Shown here in pieces: positions 19,810-31,214 of a stretch of DNA of 64,000 nt (positions within the stretch are counted from its first letter, which is position 1; each line of letters starts with the position of its first letter). The position numbers and the translations under genes are program-made. Location of the stretch: assembly GCF_031877795.1 (NCBI RefSeq), contig NC_133970.1:44003533-44067532 (forward strand), given 5' to 3'. The DNA comes from Strix aluco (Eukaryota > Chordata > Aves > Strigiformes > Strigidae). The notes beneath the pieces were generated by a model. It had not been told where the DNA came from. It worked only from the letters and a program-made list of their open reading frames with translations, and did no database searches.

Positions 19810-20973
19810 TTTGGCAAACATTTCTGGATGAGTAGTGACCATCTTGTGCATTTGGTGTGACAAAAAAAAATCCATTCAATAATAACAAGAGGGTCACTAA
19901 GTGTTTCATCCCATTGAAACAGCAGAGCATAGGGCTGCCCTGAAGGATTAAACAATATCAGTTGATACGGACGGCCGGGCACACATCACAATGTTTGTCT
20001 TTCTGAGATGGCATTAGCTACTTGATGGAGATCTTGTTTCACTTTCTCTGTAAGTACGCTGGGTGATGTCAGTGAAGGATCTCCTCGCAAAATATCAAAC
20101 AAGCTATGCAGATCATCATTAGTTAGGCCCAACAACAGCTGTATCCATTTTATAGCTCGTAACAGTTTCTGTAAATCATTTAAAGTCTTAACATCAGTTT
20201 TAAGTTTAACCTGTTGTGGGACAATGGTCTGTTCACAAATTCTCCACCCCAGGTACTGCCACGGTGATGACCTCTGTACCTTTTCAGGTGCTATTTGTCA
20301 CCCCATTTGAGATGCTGAGTCCTTGGGTAAAGCAAGAGCCTTTTCCATGATCTCCTGTGTTTCTGCTGCTATAAGGATGTCATCCATATAATGATACATA
20401 AAACAGTCTGGGGGACCTGCATTCTAACAGGGCTCAAAGCCTTTGCAACAAACCACTGACACATCGTGGGGCTGTTTTTCATGCCTTGTGGCAAAACAAC
20501 CCAGTGGTACCGTCTTGCAGGTTCACTGACATTAATACTGGGAACAGAAAAGGCAAATTTAGGTGCATCATCCGGATGCAAGGGAATGGTAAATACCAAT
20601 CCTTTAGATCAATTATTACAAGATGCCAGTTTCAGGAAATCATTATTGGGGAGGGCATTCCTGGCTGTAACGTACCCATATCCTCCATGGCATCATTAAT
20701 GTGTCGGAGATCATGTAAAAGTCACCATTTACCACTTTTCTTTAAAATAACAAACACCAGGGAGTTCCAAGGACTGGTGGTGGGTACGAGATGTCCTGCA
20801 CTTAATTGTTCCTGAACTAAATCATTAAGGTGGCACAACTGTTCCATTGGTGAGGGCCACTGACCCACCCACACAGGTGATTCTGTTTTCCAGGTTAGTC
20901 TCAGGGTGGGTTTAGGGGTGGGCTGTGCTGCAGTGGCAATTAAGACAAATTTGATCCAATTTGAGTTCCCCAT
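19810..20973 (-). pseudogene. pol: ERV4 pol: reverse transcriptase and connection
   Basis: Minus-strand frames at 20973-20722 ([31 protein letters not shown]) and 20599-20369 ([25 protein letters not shown]) match the fingers/palm of the ERV3 RT. The YMDD box is encoded near 20375-20395 but in another frame. Thumb and connection follow in broken frames down to about 19810 (WDETLSDPLVIIEWIF-like). A frameshift before the catalytic box and several stops make it dead. Confidence 0.85.
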
Positions 20974-20989
20974 CGAGCCATACAGTCAC

Positions 20990-21470
20990 GACCCCATGAT
21001 GTAGCAGGGGTTTCCAATATAAATGCATGAATATTTGCTACCCAGTTTACTGGGCTCCTTACATGAATAAGATCTTTGCTTTGAAATGTTACAACATGAC
21101 CACCAACCCCGAAAAGCACTCGAGTTACCGAAGCTCACAGATATTACAGTCACATCTGCACCAGTATGTAAAATGCCTGTCAGTTCAACAGATTCTTCGC
21201 CTTTAGTGAGGTTACTTTTTATCAGAGGTCGACTTTGTCTCCCTGTCTGAGCTCAAAATGTTTGAGGAGTACGTGCTGGTCCAAATCCTGAGTCACCCCA
21301 GCTGTAGTAAAATAAACAAGCTGAGTAAGTTTGACCTCTGGTGAAACGAACAACCCCTGTAAGGTTGTAGATGATTTTTATGACAATACCCTTCTCAGAT
21401 AGATGGTACAAGGGTGCACTACCCACAGAGTATGCACCTAAATTCAAGACAACAATTAATACAGAATTAC
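20990..21470 (-). pseudogene. pro: ERV4 protease region with lost catalytic Asp
   Basis: On the minus strand at 21168-21154 the retroviral protease active site reads His-Thr-Gly-Ala-Asp, where the catalytic Asp of the usual DTGA motif is replaced by His (CAT). Upstream (LIKSNLTKGEESVELTGIL) and downstream sequence fits the protease. The frame at 21447-21253 lies where a dUTPase/protease linker would be, but I cannot assign it firmly. Non-functional. Confidence 0.65.
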
Positions 21471-21728
21471 TGCCTCCCGCTAGAGGAGATATTTCACCTG
21501 TGACACTTCAAACACTGAGCCCGAACAAACAGGCAGCACCAGTGACCCAGCAGGCGGGCACTAAGGTGCTCTGTCAGAGAACTCCACACTCCGCAGCTGC
21601 AGCTGGGCTGCGTCTCATGCACGCAAAACAATCACACAAGGAGGTCTCTTACACTTATTACTCACACAACATAAAATGATAAACGCTGCAAACATCAAAA
21701 CACTGTTAAGAATATATAAAGCCATTGC

Positions 21729-22570
21729 TTATTGATTATGTGGTCTTGGCAGACAAGGGACGTCGCATTCCAGCATCAGCACCTTCTGTAAAAACTGCCG
21801 CTTCTGGCGTTGGAGGGGGGGGCTCGGGAAGGCCCGGGGCCACCGCCGCCAACTCTGCGCTTGCAGGCCAATCACCCTCTCGTTCACGCGCTGTTCTTGC
21901 AGTAGCATCTTCTCACAGTTCAGTACTTTTCCACAGTTCAGTGTTGCAGCTGTCTTGTTTTTCCCTGCCACCTTGGCATAGCTCAACAGCCTCTTATCTT
22001 TCTTCCAAGGCCTGTTTTTCATCAAAGCCTAGCACTTTCTCACAGGCTGTGCAAGGTTGACAGGCCAATGCCTCCCACATCTCCGCCCCCCAACGCTGCA
22101 TGTCCGCCTTCCATTTTTCTGCTAGTTCTCCCCTACGCACCTCGGTTTCCCCCTCCCCATTGTCGGAGCTCGCTGAGTGCTCCTCCGGGGGTCCGCCCCA
22201 TCGTCGGAGCTCGCTGAGTGCTCCTCCGGGGTAGCTTTCATCATCGCATTTGCCTGCCCCCAAGCCATTAAATGCTCCGGCTTTCCTAACTTCGCCTGCT
22301 CTGCTAACTCCACCTCTATTCGCGGCCAGAGCTCTGGCTTCATACAGTCTATCGGCTCTGCTAAAACGCCGAGCCTTATCAATCTTTGTAGCATTGCTTT
22401 TAATGTTCTCGACTTCATAGAAGTCTTATTTTGTCTACCCCATCTTTTCAGTATCTTAACTGTGACATCTATGGCGCGCCGCGGAGTCTCCCGTCCTGCG
22501 TAGAGCTCCTCACCTCCTGCTGTGCACCACCGACTGTCACAGCTTATCTCTTCCCAAAATCATGTCGTAA
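21729..22570 (-). pseudogene. gag: ERV4 gag remnant (matrix and linker)
   Basis: Several overlapping minus-strand frames (22418-22122, 22263-21994, 22025-21729) carry a matrix-like helical segment (LKAMLQRLIRLGVL), a repeated Glu/Ser-rich stretch (PEEHSASSD occurs twice, from a short tandem duplication near 22150-22235) and a coiled-coil-like region. Capsid and nucleocapsid are not recognisable before the protease region, so a large deletion is likely near 21470-21730, where I see nothing identifiable. Confidence 0.6.
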
Positions 22571-22588
22571 ATCACGTCGCGGTCACCA
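22571..22588 (-). promoter_or_regulatory. ERV4 primer binding site (tRNA-Trp, one mismatch)
   Basis: The minus strand reads TGGTGACCGCGACGTGAT. This differs at one base from the tRNA-Trp site seen intact in ERV3 and used by avian leukosis-type viruses. It lies 2 bases inside the LTR. Confidence 0.85.
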
Positions 22589-22590
22589 TT

Positions 22591-22969
22591 TGTTGCAGTT
22601 AGCTCTGCCTCTTTAAACCTGCCTCTCCACGTGTCAGTGGCGCTCAGGTCGCAGAGACTAATACTGCATCGCCACAATTAGCCTGCCTCATTAAACCTGC
22701 CAATCCACATATCAGTGGCGCTCAGATCACAGACTAATGCTGCAGGAGGTTAAGACCTTCACGGGGACATCAGTACAAACACCAATATGATGGATACAAA
22801 ATGTCCGTTTATTAAACTGTGTATCTCACCTATATACGTTCACCAAGTACCTCCTTCGTGGGTGTGCCCTTAACATTACAAGCCTATCCATCACCTTACC
22901 TCGTAACAAGGGAGGGCTACAGCTATTCCTTCCGTACATCGCGAGATCTTCTGAACGCCACTCCCTACA
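22591..22969 (-). mobile_element. ERV4 5' LTR (family A, long form)
   Basis: 379 bp, the same length and internal duplication as 16792-17170 with scattered substitutions (for example ATCGCC/ACACC around 22668). Read on the minus strand it runs TGTAGGGAG...GCAACA and leads into the primer site. Confidence 0.9.
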
Positions 22970-23530
22970 TATGTGGTGCTTTTTAAACTCCTATTGCTAC
23001 AGGTTACACCTGCGATTATTGCAAGAGAGTTCAGAAGTGTGAGTTATCTCTTTTTTTTTTTCAGGAACCTCGTGCTTTAGTATGGAAACAAGAGCAAATT
23101 CATCTCTCAAGAGATATCTCTGTGTATCTCACTGTCATTTGGTGGGTTTGTTTTCATAGACACACGTCTGCTTTGTGGGAGTTAGTCCTTCTTTCTGTCG
23201 CTCTTTCTTACTCCATCCTTTTTTCCTGCTTCCTGTTTTACATCCTTTCTTCTGCACTTTAGGTTTCTCTTCTCCTATTGTCCTTCAGAAGAAAGTGAAG
23301 TCTCATGTAGGGAAAGGCTCAATTTGTCTCATTTCCTTCTCAAAGGCAATGAGATGAGTCACCCCTCGATCGTGCTGCCCTCCAGCTCTGGATCTTCCCT
23401 TATCTCCCAAGAGCCAGTGAAGCAAGTTGTGTTTCCTTGCTTAAATACACACTTACTGACATCATTCAGATGTTACAAGGGTTAACTGGTATTCATACAA
23501 ATCCTAAAATTGCTGCATAACATGAGCATA
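22970..23530. other. No gene recognised
   Basis: Non-coding. A T-run at 23051-23062 and pyrimidine-rich sequence at 23185-23280 are all that stands out. Confidence 0.5.
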
Positions 23531-24109
23531 TGTGCTGGTTTTGGATGAGATAGAGTTATAATATAGGGCTATGTTTTGGATTTGTGCTAAAAATAGTGTT
23601 GATAACACAGGGATGTTTTAGTTACTGCTGAGCAGTGCTTACACAGTCAAGGCCTTTTCTGCTTCTCACACCACCCCAACAGCGAGTAGGCTGGGGGTGT
23701 GCAAGAAGTTGGGAGGGGACACGGGCCGGGACAGCTGAGCCCAACTGACCAAAGGGATGTTCCAGACCATATGACAACATGCTCAGCATAGAAAGCTGGG
23801 GGAAGAAGAAGGAAAGGGGGGGGACGTTCAGAGTTATGGCTGTTGTCTTCCCAAGTAACTGTCACACGTGATGGAGCCCTGCTTTCCTGGAGATGGCTGA
23901 ACACCTGCCTGCCAATGGGAAGTGGTGAATGTATTCCTTGTTTTGCTTTGCTTGCTTGTGCGGCTTTTGCTTTACCTATTAAACTGTCTTTATTTCAGCC
24001 CATGAGTTTTCTCACTTTTACTCTTCCGATTCTCTTCCCCATCTCACCAGGGGGGAGTGAGCGAGCAGGTGTGTGGTGCTTAGTTGCCAGCTGGGGTTAA
24101 ACCATGACA
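23531..24109 (+). mobile_element. Solo LTR, ERVL-like (family C)
   Basis: It starts TGTGCTGGTTTTGGATGAGATAG and ends AACCATGACA, matching 29666-30267 along its length. It has a late AATAAA-like ATTAAACTG and the conserved end GTGTGTGGTGCTTAGTTGCC. The flanks GCATA (23526-23530) and GTATA (24110-24114) differ at one base and fit a decayed 5-bp target duplication. ORFs inside it are shadows. Confidence 0.85.
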
Positions 24110-26103
24110 GTATAATAATAACTGATCCTCTTCTCCGGGGGTGCCACCAAGCAAGGAGCTATGGGAGGGAGTGGCTACCCCAGAGCAGCCAGTGTGGCCG
24201 AGGCCCCAGCCCAGGTGAGCGCCCCACCAAAACTGGGGAGAGAAGGGCACAAGATGCATCCCCAAATGTTCCTCATCCTGTCACAGGGACAGGGGAAAAA
24301 ATCCCTTCTCCAGGAACTGGGAACAGTAGGACAGTCACAATTTCTGCTGATGAAACTACAGTGATTACAATGCATTTCAAGCTTTTTGACAACACACAGC
24401 CCAGGTCCCCCTTTACCACCCAGACACCTCCCACTCTCTTAGGATGTTCGAATGCATTAGCTTGAGCACATTTGTCCTGCTTTGCTGGCAGTGAAACATC
24501 TCATGTGTCAGCACAAAGATGCAAGTGTACATCAAGACAATTAGATGGCCTAGATGCTCTCATGCTCAGTAGGGGATGTCAGTGCCGAGAAGCTGCTTGA
24601 GCAGCACAGTTTTCTGCCATGTCTACTTTGTTTCACATCACTTAGGAAAGTTCTTGAACATAGCCCATGTAAACAGAGGTGCAGATGATTTTAAATTGCC
24701 TCCCGAACTTGGTGGCACACCACAAGCACATGCTAATGTTCTCAAGTTCAGGCCCCTCAAGGCTTGCATTTGAAGACAGGCCTATTTTCCATCTGTAACA
24801 CAAAAACCACTAGCTATTGAGAAGAACAGCCAACAACAATATACACTGAAATTAATAGAACTTGGAAAGTAAAGCATCAGGCTCCAGCCTAATAACTAAA
24901 CATGACACTGTCAAATGGCAGGACTGGTTCAGATGAGCTACCTTAGGTCATTTTCTCTGAGAATTAGTGGAGCTGAGAGCATCACCGACTTAATGATCAT
25001 TGCCTCTGGAGAAGAGAGCCATGCTCACAGCTTCCCCACACCCTGGCAGAGAAAATGGAGGTTGCTGTGGTAGACCTTATGGATAGCGGTGTAAAAAGGC
25101 ACTCCAGTACTGTTGTCCACATCAGGCCTATGCCTAAGGCCATCTCATCACACTTCATGTCCCTACCACACATGGCTTGGCACTTGAGGACATCACCAAT
25201 TTGTAGCTGACTGAAGCATCCTCCCTTCCTGAGGATCGATAAAGTCAAATGTAACATTAAGTTAATTTTCCAGCCCTTGACTCAAAGCAGGCCTTTCCCT
25301 CGAGCTGTGTAACTGACGGATTCATTTGGTTTGTTGGTGACACCAAGAACACATTTTTTGTTATGAGTCAACCTAAAGCAGTTTATCTGCTTTTTGGCAG
25401 GGGAAAATTGGTTGTGAATTAAGATGCTTAATTTGACCCAAAACCAAGATGTTTCTTTTAATTCTTTGTATGGGAGAGGAGAACCGTGTCTTTTTCTCTA
25501 AATTAAAATGAGGAAAAAAGGCAGAAGGGGAGTTGAGAAAGCTTAGGGTAGATGTCTTGACATGAAACAAAATAAGTTGCTTTACAAATCACTTTGTTTC
25601 CCAATTTTAATGCAGTTCCCTATTCAGCATGAGAAGAAAATGACTCTTCCTATGATTCATTCACACATGAAATTCATAGGATTTAAAAATGTGCCTGATT
25701 TTGGAAAGTTTCCTATGTTGCTACCTAGAATTATAGCTTAGGTAAGGTGTTCAGTAATAAAGCCCAGTTCCAGCAAAGACTTCTGACCATGAGCAAGCAG
25801 AGAAACCCCATGGTGCAGGGCAGCCTGGCACAGCATGGTTTGTGACCACAGAATAGAGCATGCAATGCTGAACAGGGGTTAGGAAGTGGAAAGAGAAGGA
25901 AAGAGAATGGGGAAGTCTGAAGAAACACAGGATGTGCAAGAGCCACCATCAGAGTGAATCAATATGATTTTCCAGTAACCATGAAGTTACAGGAGGTGCC
26001 AAGTGGCAACACCCACAAGAAAACTCGAAACTCCTGAAACCTTCAGATGGGGGGTGGGGGGTGGGGGGGTGGGACTCAGGTCACAGATTTGGGGTTGAGT
26101 TGC
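24110..26103. other. No gene recognised (2 kb)
   Basis: Short ORFs only (24161-24465, 24997-25257, 25731-25949), none with a domain. Just before the next LTR is a G-rich simple repeat (GGGGTGGGGGGTGGG, 26049-26071). I see no conserved element. Confidence 0.5.
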
Positions 26104-26918
26104 TGTAGTGCTTGGGCCTGAATAATAGGCCCTGAAACAAAGTTGACCTCTAGATGAACCTCACAACTCAATGTTATCCATTATTAGTATCTGCTAATTA
26201 GTAAAATCTGTATTACCATTAGCGTTAATTATTAGTATCTGATCATTAACGAAATATGTATGCTCACTAGTGACAGATGTAGCTTAGGCAAAATATAATC
26301 AGTAGTGAGGATGAAGTGTCATGAGAATGTATCCAACTGCCCTTGTTTAGCCTTGTTCAAGGCTGAGAACCCAAGTGTTTGGCCTTGTTAGAAACTCCCT
26401 TGGTTCTCCCCCCTGAGCCCTGGCCAGGCTTTGGGTGGAATCCAACAGGAGGATGAAACCAGATGTTTCTGCTCAAAGAAAAGTGCAAGTCATTCTGACT
26501 TGATGATTTTTGGTATATAAGGCTGGACCCGCTCACAGCGACTTTGGAAGCCTCACCTACAGGTGGACGCACCGCGTAGGATTTCCCACTTGCCGGGACA
26601 GGCTCTCCAGATCCTCGCTGTAACCGGGGCTGCCCAGCGCCTGCGGGTCTGGATGATGGTAACGTATGCAAGTGGTGAGGTATCTCTCTTAATCACTATT
26701 CTCCCCATCATGTAGTAATGATTAGGTGCATTACCTTGCTTATTCTTATTTTCTATAATTAACTGTATATAGTAATAATTAAGTGCACTATTCTGTATTT
26801 TTCTTATTGCTTATTTTCTGTATTACTTGGTTATACCCTTTAATTATTAACAGTAAAATACGCCTATTCTTTTCACTCTGGTGTCTGAGTTTAATTGGCA
26901 CCCTCGATCAGCAAAACA
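26104..26918 (+). mobile_element. Solo LTR, family B (complete)
   Basis: It starts TGTAGTGCTTGGGCCTG and ends GATCAGCAAAACA. It is the fullest copy of the family also seen split around ERV1 and, reversed, in ERV4. TATA at 26514-26520. The flanks GTTGC (26099-26103) and GTTGT (26919-26923) fit a 5-bp duplication with one change. Confidence 0.85.
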
Positions 26919-27612
26919 GTTGTCCATCTCTAAGCAGCATAGCCATTTGAAGAATCCATGAACTCTCTTCCTGCCTTGCTGTCTCAAGCATCCTTATTTC
27001 TCCCCTTTTAAGGAGTGATGCTCAGCCATATGTTTTTCTAGACCTAATAAAAAGATGTGATTAGGCTAAAAAAACCCCTAAAACTGCTATAGCAAATGAT
27101 TAATAATAAACACACTACATTATTGCATTCCTTTTAATGGCATACACAGAAGCAAGGAATTAATATAAGATGTACCCCTGCTTGCCTCACTCTAAGAGCA
27201 GTAGCAGGGTTCACAGGCTTAGCCAAAACAACCAAGGTGCCTGAGACAGGCCTGAGGGTGGCTGGTCACTGGGGAAGGTGCACCATGCCTATCTAGACCA
27301 TAAATGACACTGCAAACACAAGAATTACACCACTGGGGTGTTAAAAACATGAGCACTTGGACAAAATGAGGCTGAATAGCTGCATCCATCTAAAGAGTGT
27401 TTCTATCCTCCAGTCCCTCAAAAGCTCCTTTAGAAAGATAACACAGTGGGAAAAGGCCATTTGCTGACTAGGCAAGAAGTATCCTCTGAGTTTGGGGTAA
27501 GGATCTGTCCTTGTGTAGGACCTCAAACAAATTACAGGGCAGAAATGGAGGATGGAGTTGGAGCTGGGGCTACAAATTAATAACACAGTAATGCTGAACA
27601 GTGCTGCTTGTC
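26919..27612. other. No gene recognised
   Basis: Non-coding sequence without recognisable repeats. The minus-strand ORF at 27341-27658 has no domain and runs into the next LTR. Confidence 0.5.
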
Positions 27613-29555
27613 TGTGGTGGGTTGACCTTGGCTGGATGCCAGGTGCCCACCAAGCCACTCTATCAGTCCCCCTCCTCAGCTGGAGAGGGTGGGAGAAAAC
27701 ACAAAGAAAGTCTCATAGGTTGAAATGAGGACAGGTAGGTCATTCACAAATTACTGTTATGGGCAAAACAGACTGATTTGGTGTCGTGATTTGAGCTCAG
27801 AGGGCAACTGAGCACCACGCAGCCACTCACTCAGCCCTTCCTCCCAGTGCTGAGAAGGGGAAATAAACAAAGATGCCACTCACTCCCCCCTTCCCTCCCA
27901 GATCTAGGAAGGAGAGAAGCAAAAGATCCAGGAACTTGAGATAAGGACAGGAAGGGATGACCTCATCCTTTAAGGCACAGGCAAACACCAGACTCATTAG
28001 GGGAAGGAAAAAAAGCACATAAAATTTAATACAGACACTAACAACAACAACACATAGCAGACAGAGTAGGACCGTGAGAAGCATTACCACATCTTGAAAA
28101 CACCTTTCCCCCATCCCTCCTTTCTTCATGGGCTCAGCTTTGCTCCTAATATCTCTACCTCTTCCCCTCCAGCAGCACAGGGGGCAGGGAATAGGGGGTG
28201 CGGTCAGTCCCACCACTTCTTCCACCTTGGTGTGGGGAACTTCTGACATTCTTCCCCTGGTCCAGCATGATCCCCCTCTCACAGGAGACAGTCCTCCACA
28301 AACCAACATGAGTCACTCCCACGGGTGTGTGGGTCACCCCCACGTGTTGCAGCCCTCCCAGTGCCAAACTACAACAGAGGGGCCTTCTTCCTATAGGGTC
28401 CTGGCCTTCTTTGGGCACAGTCACCTGTTCCATCGTGGGGTCCTCCACAGGCCGCAAATGGGTATCTGCTCCACTGTGGACCTCCATGGGTGGCAGGAGG
28501 GGACAGCCCTGCCATTTTACCAGGGGATACAGGAGAGTGTCTACTCTGGCGCACCTTGCCCCCTTCTCCTCCTTTCTTCCACTGACCTTGGTGTTTGCAC
28601 AGATGTTCTCCTCACAACTCCTCCTCACAACTCCAACTCCTCCTCCTAGGTTCCCCTTCTTAAATATGTTATTGCAGAAGTGCAGCTATTTGGCCTGGCC
28701 TTGGGGCAAAAGTGGGTCCGGCTTGGAGCTGGGGGAGCTTCGAGAAGCTTCTCACAGGGGGCCACCGCTGTAGCCCCCGCCCCTGCTACCAAAAACCCCT
28801 TCCACTCACTCAAACCAGGACATTAATTTCCCCAAGGGAAATTAATTTAATCTATTACCAATCAAATCAGAGTAAGGTAATGAGAAATAAAAAAGAATCT
28901 TAACAACACCTCCCCCACCTTCCTTCTTCCTGGGCTCAACTTTACTCCCAAATTCTCTACCTCCTCCCCACGAGTGGTGCAGGGGGACTGGGAATGGGGG
29001 TTGCAGTCAGTTCATCACATGTTGTCTCTGCTGCTCCTTCCTCCTCAGGGGGAGGACTCCTCACACTCTTCCCCTGCTCCAGCATGGGGTCCCTCCCACA
29101 GGAGACAGTGCTCCATGAACTTCTCCAACATGAGTCCTTCCCATGGGCTGCAGTTCTTCACAAACTGCTCTAGTGTGGGTCCTTCCCACAGGGTGCAGTC
29201 CTTCAGGAACAGACTGCTCCAGAGTGGGTCCCCCATGGGGTCACAAGTCCTGTCAGCAAACCTGCTCCAGTGTGGGCTCTTCTCTCCATGGAGCCACAGG
29301 TCCTGCCAGGAGCCTGCTCCAGCATGGGCTCTCCATGGAGTCACCACCTCCTTCAGGGCACATCCACCTGCTCTGGCGTGGGGTCCTCCCTGGACTGCAG
29401 GTGGAGATCTGCTCCACCGGTGACCTCCATAGGCTGCAGGGGCACCTCACCATGGTCTTCACCAAGGCCTCAGGGAAATCTGTGCTCCGGCGCCTGGAGT
29501 ACCTCTTCCCCTCCTTCACTGACCTTGGTGTCTGCAGAGTTGTTTCATCATGTTC
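27613..29555 (-). mobile_element. Family D LTR (outer copy), interrupted
   Basis: The plus strand begins TGTGGTGGGTTGACC, the minus-strand 3' end of the long LTR family also seen at 40089-41462 and 54516-55659. It runs 27613-27781, is interrupted by another LTR (27782-28822), then resumes (CTATTACCAATCAAATCAGAG, 28851 onwards) to about 29555, where the family match stops before the LTR 5' end. It carries one 39-bp minisatellite unit (about 29396-29440). Many overlapping ORFs on both strands (28128-29587) arise from its low-stop composition and are not genes. Confidence 0.75.
27782..28822 (-). mobile_element. LTR nested in family D LTR (C/D hybrid)
   Basis: On the minus strand it starts TGTCCTGGTTTGAGTGAG, like family C, has a family D-like body (phased Ser/Pro/Gly-rich blocks, ACCATTTCTTC-type spacing) and ends with the family C-type terminus (plus strand TGTCGTGATTTGAGCTC...GCACCACGCAGCC). 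It separates parts of the outer LTR that are contiguous in other copies. I did not find a matching target duplication at these coordinates, so the ends may be off by a few bases. Confidence 0.6.
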
Positions 29556-29665
29556 TTAACATGATACAGGTCTATGGCCTTAAGTGAAGACTAGAGCAGC
29601 TGCAGAATATTTGATGTTGCAGAGGAAGTATAAATTTTAGATAATAAGAAATATTTCTTTAACCC

Positions 29666-30267
29666 TGTCCTGGTTTCAGCTGGGTTAGAGTTAATTTTCT
29701 TCCTAGTAGTTGGTGTAGTGTTGTGTTTTGGATTTAGTATGAGAATAATGCTGGTAATACACTGATGGTTTTAGTTGTTGTGAAGTAGTGTTTATACTAA
29801 GTCAAGGATTTTTCAGCTTCTTATGCCCTGCCAGTGAGAAGGCTGGAGGGGCACAGGAAGTTGGGAGGGGACACAGCCAGGACAGCTGACCAAACTGGCC
29901 AAAGGAATATTCCATACCATATGACATCATGCTCAGTAAATAAACTGGGGGGAGTTGGCTGGGAGGGGCACATTGCTGCTTGGGGACTGGCTGAGCATCG
30001 GTCAGTGGGTGGTGAGCAATTGCATTGTGCATCACTTGTTTTTCTTGGGTTTTATTTCTCTCTCTTTTTGTTATCTTCCTTTTCATTACTATTATTTTAT
30101 TTTATTTTATTTTTATTTCAATTATTAAACTGTTCTTTTCTCAACCCATGAGTTTTACTTTTTTTTCCGATTGTCCTCCCCATCCCACCAGGGGTGGAGG
30201 TGGGGGGGAGGGGAGTGAGCAAGCAGCTGTGTGGTGCTTAGTTGCCAGTTGGTGTTAAACCATGACA
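29666..30267 (+). mobile_element. Solo LTR, ERVL-like (family C)
   Basis: It starts TGTCCTGGTTTCAGCTGGG and ends AACCATGACA, flanked by a perfect 5-bp duplication AACCC (29661-29665 and 30268-30272). It is homologous to 23531-24109. The T/A-rich region 30055-30125 contains the polyadenylation area. Confidence 0.93.
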
Positions 30268-30785
30268 AACCCAGATGTTGACAATATTTCAGTAGAGTAA
30301 ATAAGAAAATAGCCTGTAAACTAAAGATTTGAACAAAACATGCCCAAAGCAGGTTCTCTAAAAATTGCCGTGTTAGTAAATTATCTTTATTTCAAAGCAG
30401 TAAGGGGGAAACTACTTCATCCCTCTGCCATTGCATACAAAGAGTCCCTGTTTGGGATCAATGACTAGGTATGTGAAATCAACCTTCTTGCAATTGCTTG
30501 CAGGTTATGGATTTGGAAGTTGGTGGAAAATTTTAGATTGAGCCTGAACATTCACTCACATCTGGAATTTAATGTCACAGCCTAAAGAAAGTGTTGCTCT
30601 AAATTTTAAATCACACTGAACTTGATGAAGGGCTTGACGTGATTTACAGGAAAAGGTCAGAAAAGCTGTAAATGTTTATTTTAATGAGATTAAACCAGTG
30701 CTTTCACACTTCCATCTATGTATCCACTTACAGTCTCTGCAGAACCTTCTAGTGCTTTTCTGTCCTAGGAAATCTTTTGCATACA
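30268..30785. other. No gene recognised
   Basis: Unremarkable AT-rich sequence with no repeats or long ORFs. Confidence 0.5.
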
Positions 30786-31214
30786 TGTGACTTGCGGAGA
30801 AAAGAACTCTACAACTTTGTAGTTGTAAAGCAGGTATGCTTATTCAGCGCTGGGCGCACGGGAGATCGCTCCACCACAGGCGTGCGCACCTTCCCGTGGC
30901 TTTTGTCTTTGCTTATATGGTACAAAGTAATGTTTATTCATAAAACGCCTATACATATCTATGATCTATCCCCGCTCCGTATGATAATTAGGTCTCCTCC
31001 TCCTGCGCATGCGTCCTGGGTTCCTCAGGTCCTGGGCAGTGGTCTTAAATTCCTGGGCAGGGGTCGTATAGATGAAGTATCTCCTCTTCCTCACCAATGA
31101 ACTTTTTACCTCGCCGTCCTGCGCAGCCTCAGTTGTTCTCTGCTCCTTATCCAAACTCCCAGGTCAGTTTGTACTGGAATTTGGGAGATTTATCACTGAC
31201 ACATCCCCCCTCAA
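30786..31214 (-). mobile_element. Family E LTR with adjacent polypurine tract (truncated ERV)
   Basis: The reverse complement begins TGTCAGTGATAAATCTCCC and contains a GCGCCCAGCGCTG block like the R/U5 of the ERV1 LTR. It resembles 37230-37865. Just outside the LTR start, 31202-31214 reads GAGGGGGGATG on the minus strand, like the ERV1/ERV2 polypurine tracts. This is therefore a 3' LTR with a stub of internal sequence, not a clean solo LTR. I cannot recognise the internal coding remnant to its right or a target duplication. Confidence 0.65.

Larger units (their letters stand above)
16792..22969 (-). mobile_element. ERV4: composite, decayed class II provirus (minus strand)
   Basis: Family A LTRs (379 bp each) bound 6.2 kb on the minus strand, with a tRNA-Trp-type primer site inside the right LTR. 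Reading leftwards: gag remnants, protease region, RT, an integrase C-terminus plus env start, a family B LTR fragment, then RNase H-integrase, a second env start and TM end, PPT and LTR. All genes carry stops or frameshifts. The outer flanks do not match (AGGGAG at 16786-16791, TATGTG at 22970-22975). With the doubled pol/env junction this indicates recombination between two related proviruses or a deletion-rearrangement, not one simple insertion. Confidence 0.85.

Noticed and set aside
28128-29587. Several proline/serine-rich ORFs on both strands
   Set aside because: Inside family C/D LTRs, with GC-rich low-stop composition and no domain.
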